A stretch of DNA of 64,000 nucleotides from Dastarcus helophoroides (lineage: Eukaryota > Arthropoda > Insecta > Coleoptera > Bothrideridae): assembly GCA_028583605.1 (NCBI GenBank), contig CM053327.1, positions 37,915,626 through 37,979,625 on the forward strand. The letters run 5' to 3'. The notes under the pieces were generated by a model. It was not told where the DNA came from. It did no database searches and saw only the letters and a program-made list of their open reading frames with translations. The first letter of the stretch is position 1. The number at the start of each line of letters is the position of its first letter. The position numbers were made by a program, and so were the translations under genes. Shown piece after piece: positions 35,151 through 48,690 of the stretch.

Positions 35151-35640
35151 TCAGTTTTGGTCTTCGCTATCCTAAGAAATTTTCAATTGAATAACGTCCT
35201 GTTCTTTCACGTTTTTTTTGCTTCGTTCGTTTTCATCTCATATTCTTATGGACTGTCGCCGGGAAATAAATCGCACCTCCAGCGTTTTTCAAGACTACTT
35301 CCAGCTTTTGCACTCGAAGCATATTTTATGGTGACCGTCGCCGTGAGTTTCAGATATATTTTCAGTGCGATCGCCGCCAATGTTAGCGACATATTTCCAG
35401 GGGACTGTTGGTAATTGTTGGTGTTTTCCGCCGCAGGAACAAAAAAACCGTCACAATATTGTGGCGCTCTCTCGTGAATTTAACGAGAAAATAAGGATGT
35501 GGTCGGAGCTTAATTTATCAAATGCTCGAAATACAAGTGCCGGCAATCGATAAGCTTTCAAAGAACATTTATAACGGCGTTGGAAGTAATGATCTTTCAT
35601 ATAGCAGTGAAATTACAAATAAATTTCAAGATAATTTCAT
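35151..35640. other. Unique GC-richer island
   Basis: Non-repetitive. It contains two mutually similar tracts, atggactgtcgccgggaaat near 35248 and catatttccaggggactgtt near 35389. The 85-codon ORF at 35157 has a hydrophobic start but no recognisable family and no convincing splice site. Confidence 0.4.
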
Positions 35641-36330
35641 ATGATTGATAGTGAATTTGTAAAATTTATTACGTAACTAGCTGGAATAACTTTTTTCATT
35701 CAACTACAGAATAAATTTATAAAATTTGGAATAGTTTTCTAAAAAAAGCAAAGATGAATTTTAGTTCTAATTACCAAGTATTTAAAATAATTTGAAAAAC
35801 ATTCGCATATTTGTGCTCTTTTTATCTAATTGTACTAATTATACTGATTTCATTCGTTTTTGAAATTTCGACTTTTTGGTCAACAGGAATTTAGATTATT
35901 CGATTCAGTGAAATTTTCATATTTTTGATTCTGGAAGTTTTAGTTTTTGCATCTCGATATTTGGACTTTCGATTCAGAAAATTTTGGTATGGAATTCTTG
36001 AACTTTCGGTTTTTTGACTTTTAATTTTGATTTTTCGAGTCTCAAAATTTTTGCTTCGACAATTTTCCTGATTTTCAATTGATTTTTGAAAGCTGGATTT
36101 TTTATTTTCGAATATTCTTCTGATTGTTAAAATTTTGATTTTTGGACTCATACATTTTTAATTCTTGAACTTTCGATTTCAAAAATTCTATTGACTCTTG
36201 ATATGAGGCAAATCTAGAACTTGCGTTTTTCAAAATCGATTTCTTGGAAAAATTTATGAATTATTTACATAATTGAAATTGAATAATTGATAAAGTTCGC
36301 GTGTTTAAATTGAAAAAAAAAATAATGACA
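35641..36330. repeat. AT-rich DNA with TTCGATTTT-like degenerate repeats
   Basis: Plain AT-rich sequence to about 35840, then phrases such as ttttgatttttcgagtctc to about 36230. The 86-codon minus ORF is Lys/Ile/Arg/Ser-rich repeat shadow. Confidence 0.55.
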
Positions 36331-37500
36331 AATTTAATTAATATTAGTGGCTGTTAAATTTATAAATAGTTTGGAGATGCAGCTCTGCAAATTAGTTTTC
36401 TTTGCTAATTGTCAAAAAGTTCCAATGAATTTTAAAAATGTCCAGAAATTAATCAAAGTCACTTATGCTGCTTCTTCGCACGAAAATATTTCAACAACTT
36501 CGTGAAAATTTCCTCTTGTTGGATAATAAAAAATTAGATAAAGTTGCCAAATCCCAAGCTAATTTAGCGTATTCCCATCGGAATCCGGCGGTGATAATTC
36601 TCCATCTTCTTGGGCGGAAGTTTATTTATCGACGAATTGAAGAAAATGCAATTTCTCGGCCAGATGACGACGCTGCGTTGTTGCAGCTTGAAAAATATGT
36701 AGACTAGAGAATGAATCTGTCTGTTTATGGGATTTCGCTCGAAGATAAATTTACCAATTCGGGTATGTACAGACAAAATGTGTGTTGGGCTGCAGTAACG
36801 TCGAAGGCACGATGTTTTTTCGCGACTTCGTTTCGAGCGGATTTATGGGGATATTAATCATGATTCCATCGGCAAAAAAGGCATATTAGCTCTATTTAGA
36901 AGGGTCGTTCGCTTTATGGTATTTTCGAATAAACCCACGTAAGGTCGAAAGATTAATTGGTCTTTTTTGATCGAAATTTCGTTGCTCGTCTAGCTGTCGC
37001 ACATTTTTGATTATGATGTTAAAAAAACAATTTTTTTTCTGAATTTATATTGTTAGGATAGCCCCAAAGACTTAAATACGATGACTTTTACGAATTACCT
37101 AAGGTTTGAAGTATATTAGCGTCCTATTTAACTACCCAAGAATCAAAATATGAATAAATCTCCCAAGCCATTAGCTAATTAAAAAGTGCTGCTATAAATA
37201 TAATTTGTTTCGTTGATTAACACTTTGAAATATTACTAATTTAGGCTCAGTTGTGACAACTGCATTCTTAAGAAAGTATTTCTACAAATTTCAATGTTTT
37301 AACATCGTCGACTTTTGTTCCAGAACCCTCGTATCGAATCTACTTTCGTACTTATTTCACACCAAACAAGTATTACCCCCAATATTTGTTTGGTGAGTGG
37401 CATAAAAAGGCCGAGAAGATGGAGTGTGTTTTAAAAAAAAATTGTTTTCTTTATTCTCGTCCTTCTAAAGATTTAATTCTCATTTCATTTCCACCGTCGT
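36331..37500. other. Unique island between the two satellite blocks
   Basis: Non-repetitive. An 80-codon plus ORF at 36465-36707 (MLLLRTKIFQQLRENF...) has fairly normal composition but no recognised domain, and it lacks clear splice sites. Not called as a gene. Confidence 0.4.
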
Positions 37501-40500
37501 TTGAATGAGTCAGAAATTTGAAACAGCTTGATTTTGACATGTGTGAGCTAAAATGTGTTGTAAATTGCCTGCTTTCGACTCTTTTTAAAGCTTGAACCTA
37601 CTAATGGTCAAATTAAAATTTACTTTAAGGAGTCAAAAATTTGAGACTATTTGATTTTGACGTGCATTAATTAAAATTTAGTGTACATTTCCTGCTCCCT
37701 CTTTCTTTTAAGGTTTGGGGACAACAAGGTCAAAAAATAATAATATAAGTTTTATAAAGGCATGCAACAAAATTCAAAGTTAAAACTTACAATTATCCAA
37801 TTACAATTTTCGTTTAAGGAGTCGGAAACTTGAAATGTGATTTTCCCAATTATAGGCTAAGCTTTTGAAGGATTTGGTTGTTCTTTCACGCTTGAAAACT
37901 GAACAAAAGAAGAGATAACATAAAAAAAACATTCTTGAAGGAATCATAAATGTGAAACTATGATTTTGACACTTGTAACTTAAAATTTTTTGAACTTTTT
38001 AACCCTGTGAGCTGTACGTTTCCTGCTTACAGCTTTTCTTAAAATTTATTATTTTGATGGTCAAATCAAAATCCATTTTAGGGAGTCAAAGACTTGAAAT
38101 TATTTGATTTTGACAACCGTAAGTTAAAACTTCTTGCAAGTTACCTGTTCTGGCTCTCTTTAAGGCTTTAACGCATTAAAGCGCCTAAAATATAATACTA
38201 AATATGTGAAAGTATGCAATAAAATTTAAAGTTTAGAATTTCAGGTTATAGAAATCTTTTATAGGAATCAGAAACTTGAAACTATTTGATTTTGATACTT
38301 GGAAGCAGAAATCTGTTGTGATTCGTATGCTTTTGGCTCTTTTTAACGCTTGAACATTTTATTGATCAAATTAATATTTACTTCAAGGAGTCAGATATTT
38401 GAAACTATTTAACTTTGATACTCGTAAGCTAACATTGGTTGCAAGTTGTCTGCTTCCAGGTCTCTTTAAAACTTAAAGATAACAAAGCCCATAAAAATAA
38501 TATAAATTTTATGAAAGTAAGCTAAATTTTTTAATTGTCCAATCTAAAATTTAAGGAGTCAGAAACTTGAAACATGATTTTCACAATTTTACTTAAGCTT
38601 TCGACGAGTTTTGTTAAAAGTTGCCCATTTTTCTCTCCTTTGAAAGCTAAAAGTCAACAAAACGTAAAAGAAACAACATAAAAATATATTTTAAAAGGAA
38701 TCAGAAATTTTAAACTATTTAATTTTGACACGTAACCTAAGATTTGTTGACATTTTTAACCCTTACTGTGAGTTGTAAATTGCCTACTTCCGACTATTTT
38801 TAAAGCCTAATATTCTAATGGTCAAATTGAAATCCATTTTAAAGAGTCAGAGACTGAAAATTGTTTGATTTTGACCGTGGTAAGTTAACATTTCTTGCAA
38901 GTTACCTGTTCTGGCTCTCTTTAAGTCTTTAACGTATTAAAGCGCCTAAAATATAATATAAAATATGTGCAAGTATACAATAAAAATTCAAAGTTTAGAC
39001 CTTCGATTATAGAAATATTTTATAGGAATCAGAAACTTGAAACTATTTGATTTTGATACTTGGAAGCAGAAATCTGTTGTGAATGTATGCTTTTGGTTCA
39101 TTTTAAGACTTGAATATTTTAATGGTCAAATTAATATTTACTTCAAGGAGTAAGATATTTAAAACTATTTAATTTTAATACTCGTAAGCTAACACTGGTT
39201 GCAAGTTGTCTGCTTTCAGCTCTCTTTAAGGCTTAAAGATAACAAAGCCCATAAAAATAATATAAATTTCATAAAAGCAAGCTAAGCTTTTTGATTGTCC
39301 AATCTAAAATTGAAGGAGTCAGAAACTTGAAACATGATTTTGACAATTTTACTTAAGCTTTCGATGGATTTTGTCACAAGTTGCCCATCTTTCTCTCTCT
39401 TGAAAGCCAAAAGGCAACACACCGTAAAAAAACAACAACAACAACAAAAATATATTCTGAAAGGAATCAGAAATTTGAAACCATTTGATTTTGACACGTA
39501 ACTTAAAATTTGTTGACATTTTTAACCCTTACTGTGAGTTGTAAGTCGCCTACTTTCAACTTTTATTAAAGCCTTATATTCTGATGGTCAGATTAAAATC
39601 CCTTTTAAAGAGTCAGAGACTTGAAACTATTTGATTTTGACCGTGGTAAGTTAACATTTCTTGCAAGTTGCCTATGCTGGCTCTCTTTAAGGCTTTAACG
39701 CATTAAAGCGCCCAAAATATAATGTAAGATACGTGAAAGTGTGCAATGAAATTTAAAGTTTGGACTTTCGATTGGAGAAATATTTTATAGGAATCAGAAA
39801 CTTGAAACTGTTTAATTTTGATAGTTGGAAGCTGAAACCTGTTGTGAATTGTATGCTTTTGGCTCTCTTTAACGCTTAAACATTCTAATGGTTAAAATAA
39901 TATTTACTTCAAGGAGTCAGATATTTGAAACTATTTAATTTTGATAATCGTAAACTAATATTTGTTGCAAGCTGACTGCTCCCAGCTATCTTTAAGACTT
40001 AAAGATAACAAAGCCCTTAAAAATGACATAAACTCCAAAAAAGTAAGCCAAACTCTTTAATTGTCCAATCTGAAATTTTATTTAAGGAGTCAGAAACTTG
40101 AAACATGATTTTCAAAACTTTACTTAAGCTTTCGACGGATTTTGTCACAAGTTGCCCATTTTTCTCTCTCTTGAAAGCTAAAAGCCAATAAACTGTAAAA
40201 GAAACAATATAAAAATATATTTTAAAACGAATCAGAAATTTGAAACTGTTTGGTTTTGACACTTGTAAGTTTGGTTCTCTTGAGGGCTACAAGGCCCCCA
40301 AAAGATAATACAGATTCCCTAATTGTAAGCTGTACTCTTCGGGGGTCTAATTTGAAATGTGATTTAAGGAGTCAGAAACTTGAAACATGATTTTCACAAC
40401 TGTAACTTAAGCTTTCGATAGATTTTGTTGCACTATTTCTCTCTTTCTTGAAAGCTGAAGGGCAGCAAAATGTAAAAGAAACAACATAAAAAAATATTCT

Positions 40501-43500
40501 AAAAGGAATTAGAAACTTAAAACGCTTTGACTTTGACACTTAAAAGCTAATATTTGTTGTAAGTTGCCTGCTTTTAGTTCTTTTTAAAATTTAGCTTTCT
40601 GTTTGTCAAATCAAACTTACTTTAGAGCAAATTTTGTTGTATTTTTTAATTTTTCTTGGTTTCAGGGGACAAGTTCTGTATTTTAATTTTTACTTTAAGG
40701 AGTCAGAGACTTGAAACTGTTTGATTTAGACATTCGTATAATGCGTCGCAAATTGCCCGCTTCCAACTTTCTATAAGCCTTGGAAGGCAATAAACCATCC
40801 AAAAAATAATACAAATTTCGGGAAAATGCGCTAAACTGTTCTATTGTCAGAGGAGTCAAAAACTTGAAACATGATTTTCCCTGTAATTTAAACTTTCAAG
40901 GGATTTAGTTGCAAACTGTTCACTTTCTTTTTCCTTGAAAGCTGAAAGGCTAAGTTATGTACAGAAACAACATAAAAACATATTTTAATAGGAATCAGAA
41001 ACTTGAAACTATTTGATTTTGACACTTATAAGCTAAAATTTGTAAAAATTTGCCTGCTTTAGACTATTTTTGAAAGATTGAACGTAATGATAGTGAAATT
41101 AAATTTTTTTCAAGGAGTCAGGAACTTAAAACAATTTAATTCTAACACTGGCAAGCTACCTTGCTACTACTTGCTACTATTTGCAACTTGTAAGTTGCCT
41201 GTTTTTGGAGTCAGATATTTGAAACTATTTAATTTTGATAATCGTAAACTAACATTTGTTGCAAGTTGTCTGCTCCCAGCTATCTTTAAAACTTAAAGAT
41301 AACAAAGCCCATAAAAATGACCTAAACTCCATAAAAGTAAGCCAAACTCTTTAATTGTCCAATCTGAAATTTTATTTAAGGAGTCAGAAACTTGAAACAT
41401 GATTTTCACAACTTTACTTAAGCTTTCGAAGGATTTTGTCACAAGTTGCCCATTTTTCTCTTTCTTGAAAGCTGAAAGGCAACAAACCGTAAAATAAACA
41501 ATATAAAAATATATGTTAAAAGGAATCAGAAATATGAAACTATTTGATTTTAACACGTAACCTAAAATTTGTTGACATTTTTAACCCTTACTGTGAGTTG
41601 TAAGTTGCCTAATTTCAACTTTTTTTAAAGCCTAATATTCTGATGGTCAGATTAAAATCCCTTTTAAAGAGTCAGAGACTTGAAACTATTTGATTTTGAC
41701 CGTGGTAAGTTAACATTTCTTGCAAGTTGCCTATGCTGGCTCTCTTTAAGGCTTTAACGCATTAAAGCGCCCAAAATATAATGTAAGATATGTGAAAGTA
41801 TGCAATGAAATTTAAAGTTTTGATTTTCGATTGGAGAAATATTTTATAGGAATCAAAAACTTGAAACTGTTTAATTTTGATAGTTAGAAGCTGAAACCTG
41901 TTGTGAATTGTATGCTTTTGGCTCTCTTTAACGCTTGAACATTCTAATGGTCAAATTAATATTTACTTCAAGGAGTCAGATACTAGAAACTATTTAATTT
42001 TGATAATCGTAAACTAACATTTGTTGCAAGCTGTCTGCTCCCAGCTATCTTTAAGACTTAAAGATAACAAAGCCCTTAAAAATGACATAAACTCCAAAAA
42101 AGTAAGCCAAACACTTTAATTGTCCAATCTGAAATTTTAGTTAAGGAGTCAGAAACTTGAAACATGATTTTCACAACTTTACTTAAGCTTTCGAAGGATT
42201 TTGTCACAAGTTGCCCATTTTTCTCTCTCTTGAAAGCTAAAAGCCAATAAACTCTAAAAGAAACAATATAAAAATATATTTTAAAACGAATCAGAAATTT
42301 GAAACTATTTGATTTTCTCACGTAACCAAAAATTTGTTGACATTTTTAACCCTTACTGTGAGTTGTAAGTTACCTACTTTCAACTTTTTTTAAAGCCTAA
42401 TATTCTGATGGTCAGATTAAAATCCCTTTTAAAGAGTCAGAGACTTGAAATCATTTGATTTTGACCGTGGTAAGTTAACATTTCTTGCAAGTTGCCTATG
42501 CTGGCTCTCTTTAAGGCTTTAACGCATTAAAGCGCCCAAAATATAATGTAAGATATGTGAAAGTATGCAATGAAATTTAAAGTTTAGATTTTCGATTGGA
42601 GAAATATTTTATAGGAATCAGAAACTTGAAACTGTTTAATTTTGATAGTTGGAAGCTGAAACCTGTTGTGAATTGTATGCTTTTGGCTCTCTTTAACGCT
42701 TGAATATTCTAATGGTCAAATTAATATTTACTTCAAGGAGTAAGATATTTGATATTATTTAATTTTGATAATCGTAAGCTAACATTTGTTGCGAGTTGTC
42801 TGCTTCCAGCTGTCTTTAAGGCTTAAAGATAACAAAGCGGATAAAAATGAGATAAATTCCATAAAAGTAAGCTGAACTTTTTGGTCGGCCAATTTAAAAT
42901 ATTATTTAAGGAGTCAAAAACTTGAAACATGATTTTCACAATTTTACTTAAGCTTTCGAAGGATTTTGTCACAAGTTGCCCATTTTTCTCTTTCTTGAAA
43001 GCTGAAAGGCAACAAACCGTAAAATAAACAATATAAAAATATATGTTAAAAGGAATCAGAAATATGAAACTATTTGATTTTAACACATAACCTAAAATTT
43101 GTTGACATTTTTAACCCTTACTGTGAGTTGTAAGTTGCCTACTTTCAACTATTTTTAAAGCCTAATGGTCAGATTGAAATTTATTTTAAGGAGTCAGAGA
43201 CTTAAAATTTGAATCTGACAGACGTATAATAGTATAGTATAAGTAGTATAGTAAATAGTATAAATTTCTCACAAGTTGCCTGCTTCTGGTTCTATTTAAG
43301 GCTTTAAGGCAACAAAGCGCCCAAAATATAATATAAAATTAGTGAAGGCATGCAAAAATTCAAAGTTTAAACTCTCGATTCCAGAAAGATTCTACAGGAA
43401 TCAGAAACTTGAAACTGTTTGATTTTGGCACTTGAAAGCTAAAATATGTTATTAATGATCTGCTTTTGACTCTTTTTAACGCTTGAACATATATAATAAT

Positions 43501-46500
43501 TAAATTAAAATTTACTTCAAGGAGTCAGAGACTTGAAACAATTTTATTTTGATACCCGAAGCTAAAATTTGTTGCAAGTTGTCGGCTTCTGGTTTTTTGA
43601 AGGCTATAAGGCAACGAGGCAACCAAAAATAATACATATTTAGTAAAGATGAGCTTCATTTTTGGGTGGTTTTATTTGATATGTTATATAAGGAGTCAGA
43701 AACTTGAAATGTGGTTTTCACAACTGCAACTTAAGCTTTCAAGGAATTTAGTTGCAAGTTGCCTACTTTTCTTTCCCTTAAAAGATGAAAGGCAACAATG
43801 TATAAAAAAACAACATAACAATTTAACAGGAACAGGAATCTGAAACTTGATACTACTTGATGTTCACACTTGTACCTAAAGTTTGTAAAACATTGCGCAT
43901 TTCTGGCTATTTTTAAAAACTTAAACACGATAGCCAAATAATTTTTTTTTCAAGAAGTCAGAAACTTGAAACGATTTTACTATAAAACTGTTAAGCCAAA
44001 ATGTATTGCAAGTTGTTTGCTTCCGGTGCTCCTTAAAATTTGAAAGCAAAAAGGCACCAGAAAATAATGTAAATTCTGTGAAAGTAAGCTGAACTTTTTG
44101 GTTATCCAATTGTTATTTAAGGAGTCAGAGACTTGAAACATGGCTTTTACAACTGTAATTTAAGCTTTTGAGGGATTTTGCTACAAGTTGGCTAATTTTC
44201 TTTTCCTCGAAAGGTACAGCGCAACAAAGTGTAAAAGAAACAACGTAAAACATACTTTTAAAGGAATCAGAAATTTGAAACTCTTTTAATTTTACACTTG
44301 TAAGCTAAAATTGGTTGTAAATTGTCTGCTTTCGACTCTTTTTAAAGCTTAACATTCTGATAGTCAAATCGAAATCTACTTTAAGGAGTCAGAAACTTGA
44401 ATTTATTTAATTTTGGCATTCGTAAGTTAAAATTTGTTGCAAGTTGACCGCTTCTGGATCTCTTTAAGCCTTTAAGACAACAAAGCGCCCAAAATATAAT
44501 ATAAAATTTGTAAAGACATGCAAAAAAATTTAGAGTTTAAACTCTGGATTTCAAATATGTTCTATAGGAATCAGAAACTTGAAACTGTTTGATTTGACAC
44601 TTGAAAACTAAAATATGTTGTGAATTGTCTGCTTTTGACTCTTTGTAACGTTTCTAATGGTTAAATTAAAATTTAATTCAAGGAATCAGAGGCTGATTTG
44701 ACACTTGAAGCTAAAATTTGTTGCGAGTTTTCTGCTTTCGGTTCTCTTTAAGGCTACAAGGCAACAATACCCCAAAAATAGTACAAATTCTGTAAAAGTA
44801 AGCTGAACTTTTTTGGTGGTCCAATTTGAAATGTTATTTAGGGAGTCAGAAACTTGAAACATGATTTGCACAACTGTAACTTGAGCTTTCGAGGAATTTT
44901 TTGGCAAGTTGTCTACCGTTCTCTTTCCTTGAAAGCTAAAACGCAACAAAACGTAAAAGAAACCACACAGAATGATATTCCACAAGGAATCAGAAACTTG
45001 AAACTGTTTGATTTTGATACTTGGGAGCTGAAATTTGTTATACGTTGCCCGCTTTTGGCTCTTTTCAATGATGGTCAAATTAAAATTTAATTCAAGAAGT
45101 CAGAGGCTTGGAAGGATTTTATTTTGACACTCGTAAGTTGCAAGTTTTCTCCTTTCGGTTCTCTTAAGCTTTCGAAAAATTTCAAAGCAGCCCACTTTTC
45201 TCACCCTTGAAAGATGAAAGGCAGCAAAACGTAAAAAAAACAACATATGTGATATAAAAAAATTAGCAATTTGAAACTTTTTGAATTTGACACTTGTTAG
45301 CTAAAATTTGTTGTAAATTGCCTGCTTTTGGCTCATTTTAAAGCTAAATATTCTGATGGCCAAGTCAAAATCCACTTAAGGAGTCAGAGACTTGAAATTA
45401 TTTGATTTTGACATTCACATGTTAGAATTTCTTGCAAGGTGCTTTGGTGGCTCTATTGAAGGCTTGAAGGCAACAAAGCGCTAAAAAATATGTAAAAATT
45501 GTCAAGGTATGCAATATTCTATTTGGAATCAGAAACTTGAAAATGTTTAATTTTGACACTTGAAAGATGAAATTCAGTTGTAACTTTTCTGCTTTCGACT
45601 TTTTTTGAAGATGAACATTCTGGTGGTTAAATTAAAATTTATTTCAAGGAGTCAGAGACTTGAAAATATTTGATTTTGATAGTCGTAAGCTAAAATTTGT
45701 TGCAAGTTGCCTGCTTTCGGTTCTCTTTAAGGCTTAAAGGTAACTTCAAAAAATGATATAATAGTACGTAAGCTGAACTTTTCGGTTGTTCAATCTGAAA
45801 TATTATTTAAGGAGTCAGAAACTTAAATATGATTTTCACAACGTGTAACTTAAGCTTTCGACGGAATTTGTTGCAAGTTGTTCCACTTTTCTCTACCTTG
45901 AAAGCTGGAAGGCAACAAAAAGTAAAAGAAACAACATAAAAAAGTAATCGTAAAGGAATCAGGAAACTTGAAACTCTATTATTTTGATACTTGGAAGGCG
46001 AAATTCGTTGTAAGTTGTCTGCTTCGGGCTTCTTTTAAGGCTTGAACATTTTAGTAGTTAAATTAAAACTTACTTCAAGGAGTCAGAGATTTGAAAAAAT
46101 TTAATTTTGATAGTCGTAAGCTAAAATTTGTTGCAAGTTGCCTGCTTTCTGTTCTCTTCTTAAAGGTAACTTCAAAAAATGATATAATAGCAGTAAGCTG
46201 AACTTTTCGGTTGTTCAATCTGAATTGTTATTTAAGGAGTCAGAAACTTGATTAAAATTTTTACAAGTGTAACTTGAACTTTCGACGGAATTTGTTGCAA
46301 GTTGCCCACTTTTCTCTCCCTTGAAAGCTAAAAGGCAACAAAATCTAAAAGAAACAACATAAAAAAGTAATCGTAAAGGAATCAGAAACTTGAAACTGTA
46401 TTATTTTGATACTTGGAAGACGAAATTTGTTGAAAATTGTCTGCTTCAGGCTCCTTTTAAGGCTTGAACATTTTAGTAGTTAAATTAAAATTTACTACAA

Positions 46501-48690
46501 GTAGTCAGAGATTTGAAAAAATTTAATTTTAATATTTGTAAGCGAAAATTTGTATGCAAGTTGCCTGCTTTCGGTTCTCTTTTAGACTTAAAGGTAACAA
46601 AGCATCAAAAAATGATATAATTTACATGAAAGTAAGCTGAATTTGTTTGAATTTTTTGAAATGTTATTTAAGGAGTCCAGAAACTTGAACATGATTTTCA
46701 CAACTGTAACTTAAGCTTTCGACAAAATTTGTTGCAAGTTTCTCCCTTTTCTTTTCTTTGAAAGCTGAAAGGCAACAAAACGTAAAAGAAACAACATAAA
46801 AAAGTAATCTTAAAGGAATCAGAAACTTGAAACTGTGTTATTTTGACACTTGTAAGACGAAATTTTTTGTAAGTTGTCTACTTCCGGCTCCTTTTAAAGC
46901 TTGAACATTTTAGTGGTCAAATTTACTTTAAGGAGTCAGATACTTGAACAGATTTGAGTTTTATACTTGTAAGCTAAAATTTGTTGCAAGTTGCCTGCTT
47001 CCGGCGCATTTAAGCCTTGAATGCAAAAGGCACCAAAGAATAATATAAATTCCGTGAAAGCAAGCTAAACTTTTGGGTTGTTTAATTGTTATTTAGGGAG
47101 TCATAAACTTGAAACATGGTTTTTACAACTGCAACTTAAGCTATCGAGGGATTTTGCTACAAGTTAGCCATTTTTATTTCGTTTAAAGCTGAAAGGCAAC
47201 AAAATGTAAAAGAGATAACATAAAAATATTCTAAAAGGAATCAGAAATTTGAAACTTTTGAATTTGACACTTGTATGCTAAAATTTGTTGTAGATTGCCT
47301 GCCTTCGGTCATTTTTAAAGTTTAATATTTTGATGGTCAAATTAAAACCAACTTTAAGGAGTCAGAGACTTGAAATTAGTTGATTTTGACATTAAGTAAA
47401 AAAAAATTCTTGCAAGTTGCCTGCCTTTAGCTCTTTTAAAGGTTTGAAGGCAACAAAGCGTCCCAAAAATTATATGAAGTTCGTGAAGGTATCCAATATT
47501 CTATATGGAATCACAAACTTGAAACTGTTTAACTTGAAAGAGAAAATTCGTTGTAAATTGTCTGCTTTTGGCTCTTTCTAAAACTTTAACATTCTAGTTG
47601 TCAAATTCAAATTTACCCCAAGGAGTCAGAGACTTAAAAAGGTTTATCTTTGTGGGCTAAAATTTCTTGCAAGTTGCTTGCTTCCGACTCTATTAAAGGC
47701 TTAAAGGTGACAAAGCGTCCAAAATATTATGTAAAGTTCCTGAAGGTATCCAATATTCTATATGGAATCAGAAACTTGAAACTGTTTAATTTTGACACTT
47801 GAAAGATGAAATTCGATGTAAATTGTCTGCTTTCAATCTCTTTCTTAACACTGAACATTTTGGTTGTCAATTTAAAATTTATTCCAAGGAGTCAGAGACT
47901 TGAAAAGGTTTGATTTTTATAGTTGTAAGCTAAAATTTGTTGCAAGTTAGCCTGCTTCCGGCGTTCCTTGAAGGCAAAAAGACAGTAAAAAATAATACAA
48001 ATTCTATAAAAGCAAGTTGAACTGTTGGGTTGTCTAATTGTTATTTAAAGAGTCAGAAACTTGAAACATAGTTTTCAAAACTGCAACTTGAGTTTTCAAG
48101 GATTTTGTTGCAAGTTGCCTACTTTTCTTTGCCCTGAAAGCTGAAAAGCAACAAAATGTATAACATAATTTTTTTTTAAGGAATCAGAAACTTGAAACTA
48201 TTTGATTCGAATCCTTGTAAGCTAAATTTTGTTGTAAGTTTGCCTGGTTCCAGCTCCTTTTAAAGCTTAAACATAATGATAGTCAAATTATAACTTACTT
48301 CAAGGAATCATAAACTTGAAACGAGTTAATTATAACACTTGTAATTTGTAATTTATAGCGGGTTGCCTGCTTCCAATTTTCTTTAAGGCATAAAGATATT
48401 AAGGCGCCAAATAATAATTCAAAGTTGGTGAAGGTACGCAAGAAAATTTAAACTTGATTGTCCAATAAAAAATGTTATTTTAGGAGTCAGGAAGTTGAAA
48501 TGTGATTTTTACAATTGTAGGCTAAGCTTTTAAAGCTCTTTCGCCCCCTGGCTTCATTTGTACCTCTCTTGGAAGACTGAAATTTAACGATATGTAAAAT
48601 AAATACCAGGAAAATATTATATAAGGAATCAGATACTTGACGCTATTTGACTTTAACCTTTTTAAAATTAAGTTTCAGTGATATGCTAGA
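37501..48690. repeat. GAGTCAGAAACTTGAAAC satellite, second block, ~763 bp higher-order unit
   Basis: The same core-bearing monomers as at 28-34.5 kb but in a different higher-order arrangement. The landmark ttaacccttactgtgagttg is at about 38757, 39521, 41581, 42346 and 43107, with an imperfect copy near 38000, so the clean period is 762-765 bp. From about 43.2 kb to 48.7 kb monomers continue but the order is less regular. ORFs such as 40017-40262, 41293-41556, 42076-42321 and 42823-43086 (all minus) are the same shadow in successive units. Confidence 0.92.
40256..41205. repeat. ~0.95 kb block duplicated from/to 33374-34320 (copy 2)
   Basis: Interrupts the 763 bp register. The sequence leaves the local unit at about 40256, follows the 33.4 kb block for about 950 bp, and rejoins a local unit at about 41210 at an earlier phase (matching about 39917). 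Contains the 40636-40686 copy of the inverted-repeat arm. Confidence 0.9.

Noticed and set aside
27991..48690. CRISPR-like regular repeats
   Set aside because: Direct repeats are regular, but spacers are themselves related satellite monomers of 100 bp or more and the setting is eukaryotic.
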